DNA of 64,000 nt from Polyangiaceae bacterium (GCA_020849655.1 JADLFU010000011.1:62001-126000), one strand, 5' to 3'. Positions 17,606-25,959 are shown, numbered from the stretch's first letter. Program-made: numbers and translations. The notes: generated by a model from the letters alone, not told the origin.

Positions 17606-18340
17606 GTGCGAGAGCTCCAGCGTTGGGTCGAGCGACCGAGAGCTTGCAGCTACCTGCCCGAGCGGTCGGCGCAGCTCGAGAACCGGGTGCTCCTCGACGT
17701 GACGCCGGCCGAGCTGGACGAGCTGCTCGCGCGCGGGGTGCGGCGGTTCGGGCCGATGTACTTCCGCCCAGCCTGCGCGGGGTGCAGCGCGTGCGTCTCC
17801 TTGCGCCTGCGCGCGGACGACTTCGAGCTGCGTCGTCGCCACCGCCGGGTGCTCGCGCGCAACCACGACCTGCGCGTCTCCGTGCGCAGCCCGAAGGTGG
17901 ACCAGGCCCGGCTCGACCTCTACGAGCGGTGGCACGTCTCGCGGCAGGACGCGCGCGGCTGGGAGCCGTCGCCGCTCGACGGCTCGAGCTACGCGCAGGT
18001 GTTCGCGTTCCCCCACGAGAGCGCGATCGAGCTCTCGTACTGGCTGGGGGATCGGCTCGTCGGCGTCGCGCTCTCCGATGCCACGCCCTCCGCGCTCTCG
18101 GCGGTCTATTTCTACTACGATCCGCAGCTCACGGACCGCTCGCTCGGCACGCTCAACGTGCTCGTGCACCTGCTCCGCGCGAAGCAGCCGGGGCGCACGT
18201 GGGTCTACCTCGGCTACTGGGTCGAGGCGTGCGCTTCCCTGCGCTACAAGGCGACGTTCGGGCCGCACGAGGCGCTCGACGGCGAGCCGAGCTTCGATGA
18301 CGACGGCGAGTGGCGCCCGCGCCCCGGCCAGGCGCTCTGA
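17606..18340 (+). CDS. bpt: Aspartate/glutamate leucyltransferase (Bpt), N-degron pathway
   Basis: A 244-residue enzyme of normal length for bacterial Bpt. The N-terminal ATE_N domain has CSYLPERSAQLENRV and the Cys-rich segment FRPACAGCSACVSLR; the C-terminal ATE_C domain has AIELSYWLGDRLVGVAL, SAVYFYYDPQ, SLGTLNVL and YLGYWVEAC, a GNAT-like fold. By family it moves leucine from Leu-tRNA onto proteins with N-terminal Asp or Glu, marking them for ClpS/ClpAP. The GTG at 17606 gives the usual short N-terminus. Its TGA stop opens a 13-base string identical to the terminal repeat at 16845. Confidence 0.92.
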   Translation: MRELQRWVERPRACSYLPERSAQLENRVLLDVTPAELDELLARGVRRFGPMYFRPACAGCSACVSLRLRADDFELRRRHRRVLARNHDLRVSVRSPKVDQARLDLYERWHVSRQDARGWEPSPLDGSSYAQVFAFPHESAIELSYWLGDRLVGVALSDATPSALSAVYFYYDPQLTDRSLGTLNVLVHLLRAKQPGRTWVYLGYWVEACASLRYKATFGPHEALDGEPSFDDDGEWRPRPGQAL

Positions 18341-18373
18341 GCACGGGTTTGCCGAGCCGAGCCGAGCCGTCTC
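18338..18373 (+). repeat. Solo repeat end plus short GCCGA tandem
   Basis: TGAGCACGGGTTT at 18338-18350 is identical to 13 bases of the left end of the dispersed repeat at 16845. It is followed directly by about four GCCGA/GAGCC units. This looks like a remnant or target of the same repeat family in the short gap between two convergent genes. In such GC-rich DNA chance is possible. Confidence 0.4.
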
Positions 18374-18379
18374 GCCGCG

Positions 18380-19234
18380 TCACCCCTTCGCGGAGAGCCG
18401 CGCCTCGAGCTCGGCGATCCGCTCGTCGCGCGCCGAGAGCTCCCTTCGGAGCTCGTCGAGGGCGCTCGCTTCGGGCACCTGCCCGCGCACGTGCAGCGGT
18501 CGCACGCTCGCCGAGCGCCGCCGCAGCCACATGTTGAGCAGCTCCATCACGGTCGCGAACGCCATGGACACGTAGACGTACGCCTTCGGGACGTGCGTCC
18601 CCGTGCCCTCGGCGACCAGCATCGTCCCGATGAGGATGAGGAATGACAGCGCCAGGATCTTCATGCTCGGGTGGCGCTCGACGAAGTCGCCGATCCACCC
18701 CGCGAAGATGAGCATCACGAGCATCGCGCACACCATCGACGCGACCATCACCGGCACCTTGCTCGTCAGGCCGACCGCGGTGATCACCGAGTCGAGCGAG
18801 AAGACGACGTCCATCACCGCGATCTGCACGAGGATGAACGCGAAGGCCGCGCCCGCGCCGGGGCGCGACATCTTCTCCTCGTCGCTCGCGCCGTCGTGCT
18901 GGCCCTCGAGGCCGCTGAAGATCTCCCACGTGCTCTTCGCCACGAGGAACCCCCCGCCGACGATCAGCACGAGATCGCGCGCGCTGACGCCGTGGCCGAG
19001 CACCTCGAACAGCGGCCTCGTCATCCCGGTGAGCCAGCTCAGCATGAGCAGCAGGACGACGCGCGTGCCGAGCGCGAGCACGAGCCCGAGGCGCCGCGCG
19101 ATCGCCTGGCGGGGTCTCGGCACCCGCGCGACCAGGATCGAGAGGAAGATGATGTTGTCGATGCCGAGGACGATCTCGAGCGCCGTGAGGCTCACGAGCG
19201 TGCCGAGCGACGAGAGGCTGAGCAGATCGGTCAT
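18380..19234 (-). CDS. TerC-family integral membrane protein with C-terminal coiled coil
   Basis: A 284-residue protein with about seven hydrophobic helices. The family marks are LEIVLGIDNIIFLSIL and VMDVVFSLDSVITAVGL, whose aspartates in GIDN and SLDS are conserved and thought to be metal-related. TerC relatives are linked to tellurite resistance, manganese export and metalation of exported enzymes. The final ~40 residues (LDELRRELSARDERIAELEARL) form a short coiled coil not needed in the family core, perhaps an oligomerisation tail. Start ATG at 19234. It is divergent from YaeQ. Confidence 0.9.
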   Translation of the reverse strand: MTDLLSLSSLGTLVSLTALEIVLGIDNIIFLSILVARVPRPRQAIARRLGLVLALGTRVVLLLMLSWLTGMTRPLFEVLGHGVSARDLVLIVGGGFLVAKSTWEIFSGLEGQHDGASDEEKMSRPGAGAAFAFILVQIAVMDVVFSLDSVITAVGLTSKVPVMVASMVCAMLVMLIFAGWIGDFVERHPSMKILALSFLILIGTMLVAEGTGTHVPKAYVYVSMAFATVMELLNMWLRRRSASVRPLHVRGQVPEASALDELRRELSARDERIAELEARLSAKG

Positions 19235-19312
19235 GCGAGAGCTGCCCGGCGTACCACGGCGCCCCGGCCGGAACGACCGCGCGGCGCGCCCCGGATGCGG
19301 TACGCTCCCGGC

Positions 19313-19882
19313 GTGGGCGCGGCAGCGATCGTTCGACGCTTCGACGTGCAGCTCGCGGACAGCGATCGGGGCGTCTACGAGGCGCTCGAGCTGCGGACGG
19401 CGCAGCACCCGTCCGAGTCGCCGCGCTACCTCGTCGCGCGGGTGCTCGCGCGCGCGCTCGAGCACGACGACGGCGTCGAGTTCTCTCGCGGGCTCGCCGA
19501 GGCCGAGGATCCTGCGCTGTGGCAGCGCGATCTCAGCGGCTCCCTCCGCGCGTGGATCGAGGTGGGCGCGCCCTCGCCGGCGCGGCTGCACCGCGCGCAG
19601 AAGGCCTGCCCGCGCGTCGTCGTGTACGGCTGGAAGGCCGTCCCGCGCCTCGCCGAGGACGTCGTCACCGAGCGCGTGCACCGCGCCTCCGAGCTCACCC
19701 TGTACGCGCTCGACCCCGCGCTGCTCGACGCGCTCGCGTCAGGGCTCGATCGCCAGCAGCGCTGGGACGTCTCGGTCGCGGGCGGCGTGCTCTACGTGGG
19801 CGTCGGCGGGCAGACGCACGAGGGCGCCGTGACGCGGGTGCCCGTCGCCGCTCAGCATGGGGTTCGGGAGCCCAAGGAGTGA
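19313..19882 (+). CDS. yaeQ: YaeQ-family protein
   Basis: A 189-residue protein matching the YaeQ family over its full length: FDVQLADSDRGVYEALELRTAQHPSE (split here as FDVQLADSDR and QHPSES), VEFSRGLAEAEDPALW, IEVGAPSPARLHRAQKAC and VVVYGWK. YaeQ has a PD-(D/E)XK-like nuclease fold but no firm function; it was first found as a suppressor of RfaH-related haemolysin defects. GTG 19313 is chosen from the family N-terminus; an in-frame ATG at 19295 is the alternative. The last ten codons and stop lie inside the inverted repeat copy, so the native C-terminus may have been replaced. Confidence 0.85.
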   Translation: MGAAAIVRRFDVQLADSDRGVYEALELRTAQHPSESPRYLVARVLARALEHDDGVEFSRGLAEAEDPALWQRDLSGSLRAWIEVGAPSPARLHRAQKACPRVVVYGWKAVPRLAEDVVTERVHRASELTLYALDPALLDALASGLDRQQRWDVSVAGGVLYVGVGGQTHEGAVTRVPVAAQHGVREPKE

Positions 19883-20032
19883 GGGTCGGAGTTCGACGCG
19901 GAATTCGAGCCTAATTGGGCTGAAACCGCGCGCAGGCGTGGCCGTGCCACGTCGAGCACGGGTTCACCAAGGCGGCCGAAGGACGCGAGCCATCCGGCGC
20001 CCGCGACGAAGGGCCCCCGAACTCCATGCTCA
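19852..20032 (-). repeat. Dispersed ~180-bp repeat, copy 2 (inverted relative to copy 1)
   Basis: Reads on the minus strand as copy 1 does on the plus strand. The ends again form terminal inverted repeats (TCAGCATGGGGTTCGGGAGC at the left; minus-strand TGAGCATGGAGTTCGGGGGC at the right). It holds the stop codon of yaeQ at one end and the stop codon of the lectin lipoprotein at the other, so it provides the 3' ends of two genes. Confidence 0.8.
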
Positions 20033-21202
20033 GTAGCCCGGCGGATCCCACTCGCAGATGTAGTCGTACTCGAGATCGCAGCGGCGATCGTCCCACTTGC
20101 CGCTCTTCGTCTCGACGAGGCAGTGCTCGTAACACTTGTCGAACCAGCACGTGCTCTCGTTCGCGTTCGGCTCGCCTGGGTTCCAGTTCGAGTACGAGAG
20201 CGCGCTGCCGTCGACCCAGGTGTACGTGCCCGCGCCAGACGCCTTGAGATCACGGCCGTCCGTCGCGCCGAGCCAGTGCTCGCCGTCGTGCACGACGCTG
20301 AGGAACCCGTTCTCGGCTGCGGAGCCGACGATCGCGAGGTGCCCGCCTTCGTCCTTGCACCTCTTCACGGCCTCCGACCACGGCGCGTCGCCGAACGTGC
20401 CCTCGTGCACCCAGTAGCAGTGGAACGTCGAGGGATCCTTCTTGCCGTTGCCGAAGCGGCCGCAGTCGACCGTGCAGTCGTTGCGGCAGCCGTCCTTGTC
20501 GTCCTGGTCGCCGTCGTCGCACTCCTCGCCCGGCTCGGCGACGCCGTTGCCACACACAGGGGAGGGCGCGCCGCCCGCGCCCGCCTGGCCTCCGCCGGCT
20601 TGTCCCCCGCCTGCCTGCCCCGCGCCGCCCGCGCCTGCCTGCCCCGCGCCGCCCGCGCCTGCTTGTCCCGCGCCGCCCGCGCCTGCCTGCCCCGCGCCGC
20701 CCGCGCCCGCTTGCCCGGAGCCGCCCGCGCCCGCTTGCCCCGCGCCGCCCGCGCCCGCTTGCCCGGAGCCGCCCGCGCCCGCTTGCCCCGCGCCGCTCGC
20801 GCCTGCTTGAGCCGAACCTGCCTGTCCCGATCCTCCGGCCTGTCCCGCGGCGCCGCCGCCTTGCCCCGCCGCGCCCGCGGTCGCCTTGCCGCTCGCGCCC
20901 GCCTGCCCAGCCCCGCTCGCGCCGGCCTTGCCGCCCGCCCCCGCTTGACCCGCCGCGCTCGCGCCGGCCTTGCCGCCCGCGCCTGCCTGGCCCGCGGCGC
21001 TCGACCCGCCGACCGACTTGCCCGCGCTGCCCGCGCTCGCCTTCGCGCCGGACCCCGCGTGACCCGCGGCGCTGGTGCCCGCCGCGCCGGCCGTGGCGCC
21101 GCCCGTCGCACCTCCCGCCCCCTGGCCGAGCCCGAGGTCTTCGGAAGAAGCGCCCCCACAAGCAAGAAGCAGCACACAGAGTGCCGGACAAGCGCGACGC
21201 AT
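20030..21202 (-). CDS. Lipoprotein with Gly/Ala repeat, Cys-rich myxo repeat and C-type lectin domain
   Basis: A 390-residue secreted lipoprotein. MRRACPALCVLLLACGG gives a signal peptide and lipobox. Residues ~20-215 are a Gly/Ala/Gln/Ser linker, the middle being repeated GQAGAGGAG units. A single Cys-rich element follows (VCGNGVAEPGEECDDGD then DGCRNDC), the DUF4215 / myxococcal disulfide repeat. The C-terminal ~125 residues are a C-type lectin fold: EAVKRCKDEGGHLAIV, HWLGATDG, SALSYSNWNPGEPN (with the EPN sugar/calcium motif) and DYICEW. The protein probably binds carbohydrate at the cell surface. ATG 21202 is chosen over 21220. The stop lies within the repeat element. Confidence 0.85.
   Translation of the reverse strand: MRRACPALCVLLLACGGASSEDLGLGQGAGGATGGATAGAAGTSAAGHAGSGAKASAGSAGKSVGGSSAAGQAGAGGKAGASAAGQAGAGGKAGASGAGQAGASGKATAGAAGQGGGAAGQAGGSGQAGSAQAGASGAGQAGAGGSGQAGAGGAGQAGAGGSGQAGAGGAGQAGAGGAGQAGAGGAGQAGAGGAGQAGGGQAGGGQAGAGGAPSPVCGNGVAEPGEECDDGDQDDKDGCRNDCTVDCGRFGNGKKDPSTFHCYWVHEGTFGDAPWSEAVKRCKDEGGHLAIVGSAAENGFLSVVHDGEHWLGATDGRDLKASGAGTYTWVDGSALSYSNWNPGEPNANESTCWFDKCYEHCLVETKSGKWDDRRCDLEYDYICEWDPPGY
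20568..20815 (-). repeat. Coding tandem repeat, 21-bp-type GQAGAGG units
   Basis: About a dozen near-identical units in which GCGCCCGCCTGCCCCGCGCC alternates with small variants run through the lectin lipoprotein linker. The frame is kept and there are no spacers, so this is a low-complexity coding tract. Its length could vary between strains by slippage. Confidence 0.8.
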
Positions 21203-21290
21203 CGCGTGAATATACGCCATCCGGCGCGCTCCGTCGATCTGCCCGGGCGCGCTCGGGGTAGGCTCGCCGCCCGATGCGGAGCTCGCCTCG

Positions 21291-22316
21291 ATGAAGGTGG
21301 TGTCGGCGCGGATCCTCGGGCTCGGGCCCTTCGACGATCTGACGATCTCGTTCGCTGACGACGCGGGCAGACCGAAGGATTTGCTCGTCGTGCAGGGGGG
21401 AGGCGGCGTCGGCAAGACCACGCTGCTCGCCGCGATCGCCTCGACGCGCCCCGGCGCCGCCGTCGCGCTGCCGCGTCAGCGAGGGCGCGACGAGAGGGCC
21501 ACGGTGGTCGTCGACTACGCGCTCGGCGACGACGATCCCGCGCGTCCCCACCCGCTGCGCGTCTGCTCGCCGATGGCGTCGCTGGGCGAGCCGGAGGCAG
21601 AGGCGCTCCTGCGGAGACGGGAGCAGGCGCAGTTCGATCGGGCGGCGGAGTCGGGCGGCTTCGCGCTGGTCGGGTTCTCGTCGGCGCGCTGGTTCTCGCG
21701 CGCGTCGACGGTCCTCACGTCGCCGGAGCGCACGGTGCTCCGCCACGATCCGCGCGCGACGCACGCCTTCGACGACGGGATGCGCGGCGATCTCGCGCGG
21801 GACACGAAGCAGGTGCTCGCGTACGCGAGCGTGGCGGCCGCGCTGGCCCCGAGCGAGCCCGTGCACGTCGCGCGCGCGGAGGGACTCCGCCACGCCGTCG
21901 ACACGCTGCTCGCGCCCGTCGAGCTGGCCTACGCCGGCGTCGATCCCGGATCGCTCGAGCCGACCTTCCGCGCCGGGTCCCAGGTCTGGTCGTTCGACGA
22001 GCTCCCCACGTACGTCCGTCACCTGGTCGCTCTCGGCGCGCTCTCGGCGCGGGCGCTCTCGGCGGCCTATCCCGACGAAGACCCGCGGCGCGCGGAGGGG
22101 GTGGTGCTCGTCGACGACGCGGCCGCGCACCTGCCGCCTCACGTCGAGGTCGCCCTCCCCGAGCTGCTGCGCGCGGCGCTGCCGCGGGTGCAGTGGGTGC
22201 TCACCACGTCGTCGCCGCTCGTCGCGGCCCGGGTCGACCGGGGCGACGTCGTCGCGCTGCGGCGGATCGGTGACGGCGTCGTCGCGTTCGACGGCGCGGA
22301 CGCGTGCCTCCATTGA
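21291..22316 (+). CDS. AAA/ABC-type ATPase, small RecF/AAA_15-like
   Basis: A 341-residue soluble ATPase. It opens with MKVVSARILGLGPFDDLTISF, the usual first strand of RecF/AAA_15 proteins, then Walker A GGGGVGKTT. A C-terminal VVLVDDAAAHLPPHV resembles Walker B plus the D-loop histidine, but the catalytic glutamate after the aspartate is replaced by Asp, so hydrolysis may be slow. WVLTTSSPLVAARV matches the H-loop region of the family with Ser in place of His. Its stop overlaps the start of the PPIase-like gene, linking it to the HupE/DUF3604 group. Role unknown. Confidence 0.7.
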   Translation: MKVVSARILGLGPFDDLTISFADDAGRPKDLLVVQGGGGVGKTTLLAAIASTRPGAAVALPRQRGRDERATVVVDYALGDDDPARPHPLRVCSPMASLGEPEAEALLRRREQAQFDRAAESGGFALVGFSSARWFSRASTVLTSPERTVLRHDPRATHAFDDGMRGDLARDTKQVLAYASVAAALAPSEPVHVARAEGLRHAVDTLLAPVELAYAGVDPGSLEPTFRAGSQVWSFDELPTYVRHLVALGALSARALSAAYPDEDPRRAEGVVLVDDAAAHLPPHVEVALPELLRAALPRVQWVLTTSSPLVAARVDRGDVVALRRIGDGVVAFDGADACLH

Positions 22317-23083
22317 CAGAGACACGCGCGCGTCTCCGCGTCGTTCTCCAGGCCGCGCTCCGGGAGCCGGTGACCTGGATGTTGCTGCTCGGCGCGCTGC
22401 TCTTCGCCGTGGACCGCGCGCGCCGCGCCCCGGACGCGCGCCGGGTGATCGTCGACGCCGGCGTGCTCCGCGCGATCGATCTCGATCACCGCCGCCGGCT
22501 GGGGCGCGCGCCGACGGCGCAGGAGCGGGCCGTGCTGGTCGAGCGCTGGATCGACGAGGAGGTGCGGGTGCGCGAGGCGGAGCGGCTCGGGCTCGCGCAG
22601 GGGGACGTGATCGTCCGTCGGCGCCTCTTGCAGAAGATGGACCAGATCCTCGACCAGACGGCGCGGCTCGATCCCCACGCGCCGCCGCGCGTCGTCCGCG
22701 TCGAGCGGCTGAGCGTCGAGCACGTGTTCTTCTCGCGGGGGCGCGGCGACGCCGAGCGAGACGCGCGCGACGCGGCGGCGGCGCTCACCGCGGGGACGGA
22801 TCCAGCGACGCTGGGCGATCCGTTCCCGCTCGGCGCGACGCTGCGGGCGCGCACGCGCGCACAGCTCACCTCCGCGCTCGGCGACGCGGCCGCCGCCTCG
22901 CTCTGGTCGTCCCCCGACGACGGCTGGCGCGCCGTGGAGGGGGCCGCTGGGTGGCACGCCGCGCGCGTGGTCGGCCGCACCGCCGACGAGGAGCGAGAGG
23001 CCGGCGCCGCCGACGTCGAGGCGGCCCGCCGCGACGCCCAGGCGAAGCTCCGCGCGCGCTACGTCGTCGAGGTGCGGAGGTGA
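22304..23083 (+). CDS. Membrane-anchored peptidyl-prolyl-isomerase-like protein (SurA N-terminal type)
   Basis: A 259-residue protein with one TM segment near the N-terminus (VTWMLLLGALLFAV) and an outward-facing remainder. The segment RAPTAQERAVLVERWIDEEVRVREAERLGL and the LQKMDQILDQ helix resemble the SurA/PpiC chaperone arm. The parvulin domain itself looks short or degenerate (LSVEHVFFSRGRG, then DPFPLGATLRART), so chaperone activity is more likely than isomerase activity. Start is GTG 22304; TTG 22313, which would give a TTGA overlap, is equally possible. It is directly followed by a HupE-like gene and DUF3604, a gene order I recognise from other bacteria. Confidence 0.68.
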   Translation: MPPLTETRARLRVVLQAALREPVTWMLLLGALLFAVDRARRAPDARRVIVDAGVLRAIDLDHRRRLGRAPTAQERAVLVERWIDEEVRVREAERLGLAQGDVIVRRRLLQKMDQILDQTARLDPHAPPRVVRVERLSVEHVFFSRGRGDAERDARDAAAALTAGTDPATLGDPFPLGATLRARTRAQLTSALGDAAAASLWSSPDDGWRAVEGAAGWHAARVVGRTADEEREAGAADVEAARRDAQAKLRARYVVEVRR

Positions 23084-23985
23084 TCCGCGTGGTCGCGCTC
23101 CTCCTGGCGCTCGGGCTCGCGCTGCACACCTCCCAGGCGTCGGCGCACGGGCTCTCGACGGCGGTGGTCAGGCTCGACGAGCACGCGGAGGGGGCGTTCA
23201 CGATCGGAGAGAGCGAGCCCTCCGCGGTCACGCTGCACGCGCCCTCGTGCGTGCGGCTCGGCGCGCTCCTGCGCTGCGGCTCGCGCGGCCTCGCGGGCGC
23301 GACGATCACCGCGCACGCCGAGGGGGATGTGTTCGTGCGCGTGAGCTACCGCGACGGCGAGGTCGCGTTCCGCGCGCTGCCCGCGGGGGAGGCGTTCGTC
23401 GTGCCGGCGCGCGAGCGTGACGACGGCGGAGGCGCGCCGTGGGGGTTCGTGCGCCGCGGCGTCGAGCACCTCGCGCTCGGCTACGACCACCTGCTGGTCC
23501 TCGCTGCGCTCGTGGCGACCGCGCGCGGCGCGCGGCGGCTCGCGCTCTCGGTGACCGCGTTCTCGCTCGCGCACATGACCTCGCTCGCGCTCCTGACGTC
23601 CGGGCTCGTCCGCCTGCCGCAGGCGCCCGTCGAGGCCTGCATCGCGCTCAGCGTCGTCGTGATGGCGCGCGCCGCCGTGGGGCCCGCGCGCTCGTGGCTC
23701 GCGCGTCGACCCGAGCTCGCCGTCGCGCCGCTCGGCCTGCTGCACGGCCTCGGGTTCGGCGCGGCCCTGCTCGACGCGGGGCTGCCCCGCGAGCGACTGG
23801 CGGCGTCGATCCTGGCGTTCCACGTGGGCATCGAGGCCGGACAGCTCGCGCTCGCGCTCGCGCTCTTCTCGGCCCTCCGCGCGCTCGGCGACCGCCGGGA
23901 TCGCTGGGTCTCGTGGGGTTCTGTCTTGGTCGGCGCGGTCGGGTGTGCGATCACGATCGAGCGAGCCCTCGCGCTCGGGACGTGA
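23080..23985 (+). CDS. HupE/UreJ-family membrane protein
   Basis: A 301-residue protein. An N-terminal signal peptide (ALGLALHTSQASAHG) leads a ~110-residue extracytoplasmic domain, then six hydrophobic helices. The membrane part holds GVEHLALGYDHLLVL, SLAHMTSLALL and GLLHGLGFGAALL, the His-rich helices of HupE/UreJ proteins thought to carry nickel or cobalt. No hydrogenase or urease genes are near, so this is the HupE-like subtype found with PPIase and DUF3604 genes, whose function is unknown. GTG 23080 overlaps the previous stop. Confidence 0.85.
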   Translation: MIRVVALLLALGLALHTSQASAHGLSTAVVRLDEHAEGAFTIGESEPSAVTLHAPSCVRLGALLRCGSRGLAGATITAHAEGDVFVRVSYRDGEVAFRALPAGEAFVVPARERDDGGGAPWGFVRRGVEHLALGYDHLLVLAALVATARGARRLALSVTAFSLAHMTSLALLTSGLVRLPQAPVEACIALSVVVMARAAVGPARSWLARRPELAVAPLGLLHGLGFGAALLDAGLPRERLAASILAFHVGIEAGQLALALALFSALRALGDRRDRWVSWGSVLVGAVGCAITIERALALGT

Positions 23986-23990
23986 TCACG

Positions 23991-25916
23991 ATGAAGGCCC
24001 GCCCGCTGCTCCTCTCGCTCCTCGTCGCCGTCGGGTGCGGCGGGGGGGACGACGTCGCGCCTCGTCCGCCCCCGCGCGTGCTCACCGACGCCGAGCGCCC
24101 GCCGTGCGCGCAGTTCAATCCGCAGAGGAACCTCTACTTCGGCGATCTGCACGTCCACACGGCCCAGTCGTTCGACGTCAACGCGTTCGGCGTGCGCGTG
24201 ACCCCGCGGCAGGCGTACGCGTTCGCGCGCGGCGCCGAGGTGGAGCTGCCGGCGGGCGGCGCCACCCGCCGTGCGCGGCTCGCGCGGCCGCTCGACTTCG
24301 TCGCGGTGACCGATCACTCGGAATTCCTCGCCGAGGTCGAGGGCTGCACGACGCCGGGATCGTCCACGTACGACGCGCCCACCTGCCAGAAGTTCCGCGG
24401 CGATCCGTACGACGCCGTCAGCGCGTTCGGCCTGAAGCTCGCCATCGGCAACCGCCAGCGGTTCGACGATCTCTGCGGCGACACCGGGCAGGCGTGCGTC
24501 GACGGCGCCGCGCCCGTGTGGGCCTCGATCAAGGCGGCCGCCGAGGAGGCCTACGACCGCAGCGAGAGCTGCGCGTTCACGAGCTTCATCGCGTACGAGT
24601 ACACCGGCGTCCGCGGCGGCAGCACGATGCACCGCAACGTCATCTTCCGCACGAGCGAGGTGCCGCAGCCGATCACGTTCTTCGAGCGCCCCGATCCGTG
24701 GGATCTCTGGAGCGAGCTGCGCTCCGCGTGCCTCGATCGCACGCCCGGCTGCGACGTCCTCGCGATCCCGCATAATCCTAACGAGAGCAACGGCAAGATG
24801 TTCGCGGTCGAGTACCCCGCCGGCGGCGACGAGCGGGCGCAGGCGGCGCTGCGGGGCGCGATGGAGCCGCTGATGGAGGTGTTCCAGCACAAGGGCGACT
24901 CCGAGTGTCGCGACGGGCTCGCGGGGCTGCTCGGCGCGCCCGACGAGCAGTGCGGCTTCGAGAAGCACGATCGCGACGGGCCACAGGACTGCTCGATGAC
25001 GACGACCCACGTCGGCGGCGTCGCCAACACCGGCTGCTACTCGGTGCGCGATTTTCTGCGCGGCGCGCTCGCGGAGGGCCTGAAGGAGCACGCGCGCCTC
25101 GGGGTCAACCCGCTGCCCCTCGGCGTCATCGCGGGCACCGACACGCACAACGGCACGCCCGGCGCGGTCGACGAGGACACGTTCCAGGGGCACCGCGGCA
25201 CCGACGACGACACCCCCGAGAAGCTGCTCGGCAGCGGCGTCTTGACCTCGGGCGGCATCGCGTACGATCCGGGCGGCATCGCCGCGGTGTGGGCCGAGCA
25301 GAACACTCGCGCGAGCCTGTTCGACGCGCTCCGTCGCCGCGAGACGTACGGCACGAGCGGCCCGCGTATCGCAGTCAGGTTCTTCGGCGGCTGGGGCTAC
25401 CCGGCGTCGCTCGCGGACGATCCGGCGCTCGTCGAGAAGGCGTACGCCGGCGGCGTGCCGATGGGCGGGACGCTCCCCGCGGAGGGCGCGGTGGCGAGCG
25501 GCCCCGTGTTCGTCGTCTCGGCGATGCGGGATCCCGGCCCGAAGGACAAGCCCGGCGCGAGGCTCCAGCGCGTGCAGATCGTCAAGGTCTGGGTGAAGGA
25601 CGGCGTCGCCGAGCAGCGCGTGTTCGACGTCGCCGGCAGCGCGACCGCCGGGCTGGGGCTCGATCTGTCGACGTGCGCGCCGGGCGACGGCGGAAGCGAC
25701 GCGCTGACGGCGACGTTCACCGATCCCGACTTCGACCCGGCCGCGTACGCCTCCTACTACGCGCGCGTGCTCGAGGTGCCGACGTGCCGGTGGAGCACGT
25801 GGCTCTGCAACCGCCTGCCCGCGGAGGGCCGCCCGCCTGCGTGCAGCGATCCGAGCGTGAAGCGCGCGCAGCAGGAGCGCGCGTGGACCTCCCCCATCTG
25901 GTACACGCCGCCCTGA
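23991..25916 (+). CDS. DUF3604 lipoprotein (PHP-like metal-dependent hydrolase)
   Basis: A 641-residue lipoprotein: LLLSLLVAVGCGGG gives the signal and lipobox. NLYFGDLHVHTAQSFD and DFVAVTDHSEFL are the HxH and DH metal motifs of PHP-type hydrolases as conserved in DUF3604; later LAIPHNPNESNG and AGTDTHNG add the remaining metal ligands. It is the longest gene of the ATPase / PPIase-like / HupE-like set and is likely exported to the periplasm or outer surface. ATG 23991 is preferred over GTG 23982, which would overlap the HupE-like stop. Substrate unknown. Confidence 0.85.
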   Translation: MKARPLLLSLLVAVGCGGGDDVAPRPPPRVLTDAERPPCAQFNPQRNLYFGDLHVHTAQSFDVNAFGVRVTPRQAYAFARGAEVELPAGGATRRARLARPLDFVAVTDHSEFLAEVEGCTTPGSSTYDAPTCQKFRGDPYDAVSAFGLKLAIGNRQRFDDLCGDTGQACVDGAAPVWASIKAAAEEAYDRSESCAFTSFIAYEYTGVRGGSTMHRNVIFRTSEVPQPITFFERPDPWDLWSELRSACLDRTPGCDVLAIPHNPNESNGKMFAVEYPAGGDERAQAALRGAMEPLMEVFQHKGDSECRDGLAGLLGAPDEQCGFEKHDRDGPQDCSMTTTHVGGVANTGCYSVRDFLRGALAEGLKEHARLGVNPLPLGVIAGTDTHNGTPGAVDEDTFQGHRGTDDDTPEKLLGSGVLTSGGIAYDPGGIAAVWAEQNTRASLFDALRRRETYGTSGPRIAVRFFGGWGYPASLADDPALVEKAYAGGVPMGGTLPAEGAVASGPVFVVSAMRDPGPKDKPGARLQRVQIVKVWVKDGVAEQRVFDVAGSATAGLGLDLSTCAPGDGGSDALTATFTDPDFDPAAYASYYARVLEVPTCRWSTWLCNRLPAEGRPPACSDPSVKRAQQERAWTSPIWYTPP

Positions 25917-25923
25917 CGCACAC

Positions 25924-25953
25924 TTGCGCGCAGGCGCATGCTGATCGTATGTT
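25924..25953 (+). promoter_or_regulatory. Candidate sigma-70-type promoter giving a near-leaderless transcript
   Basis: TTGCGC (25924-25929), an 18-base spacer and TATGTT (25948-25953) fit a -35/-10 pair. The expected transcription start, about seven bases downstream, falls at the ATG of the AT-hook gene at 25960. No Shine-Dalgarno sequence fits between. This is inference from motif spacing only. Confidence 0.4.
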
Positions 25954-25959
25954 CAGTGA

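Noticed and set aside
23080-23985. Hydrogenase or urease accessory nickel transporter
   Set aside because: No hydrogenase or urease genes in the window; context is the DUF3604-associated HupE-like subgroup.
22270-23985. Long plus-strand frame covering the whole PPIase-like gene in HupE phase
   Set aside because: The part before 23080 is out of phase with the PPIase-like coding frame and Arg/Gly-rich; the HupE-like signal peptide begins at GTG 23080.
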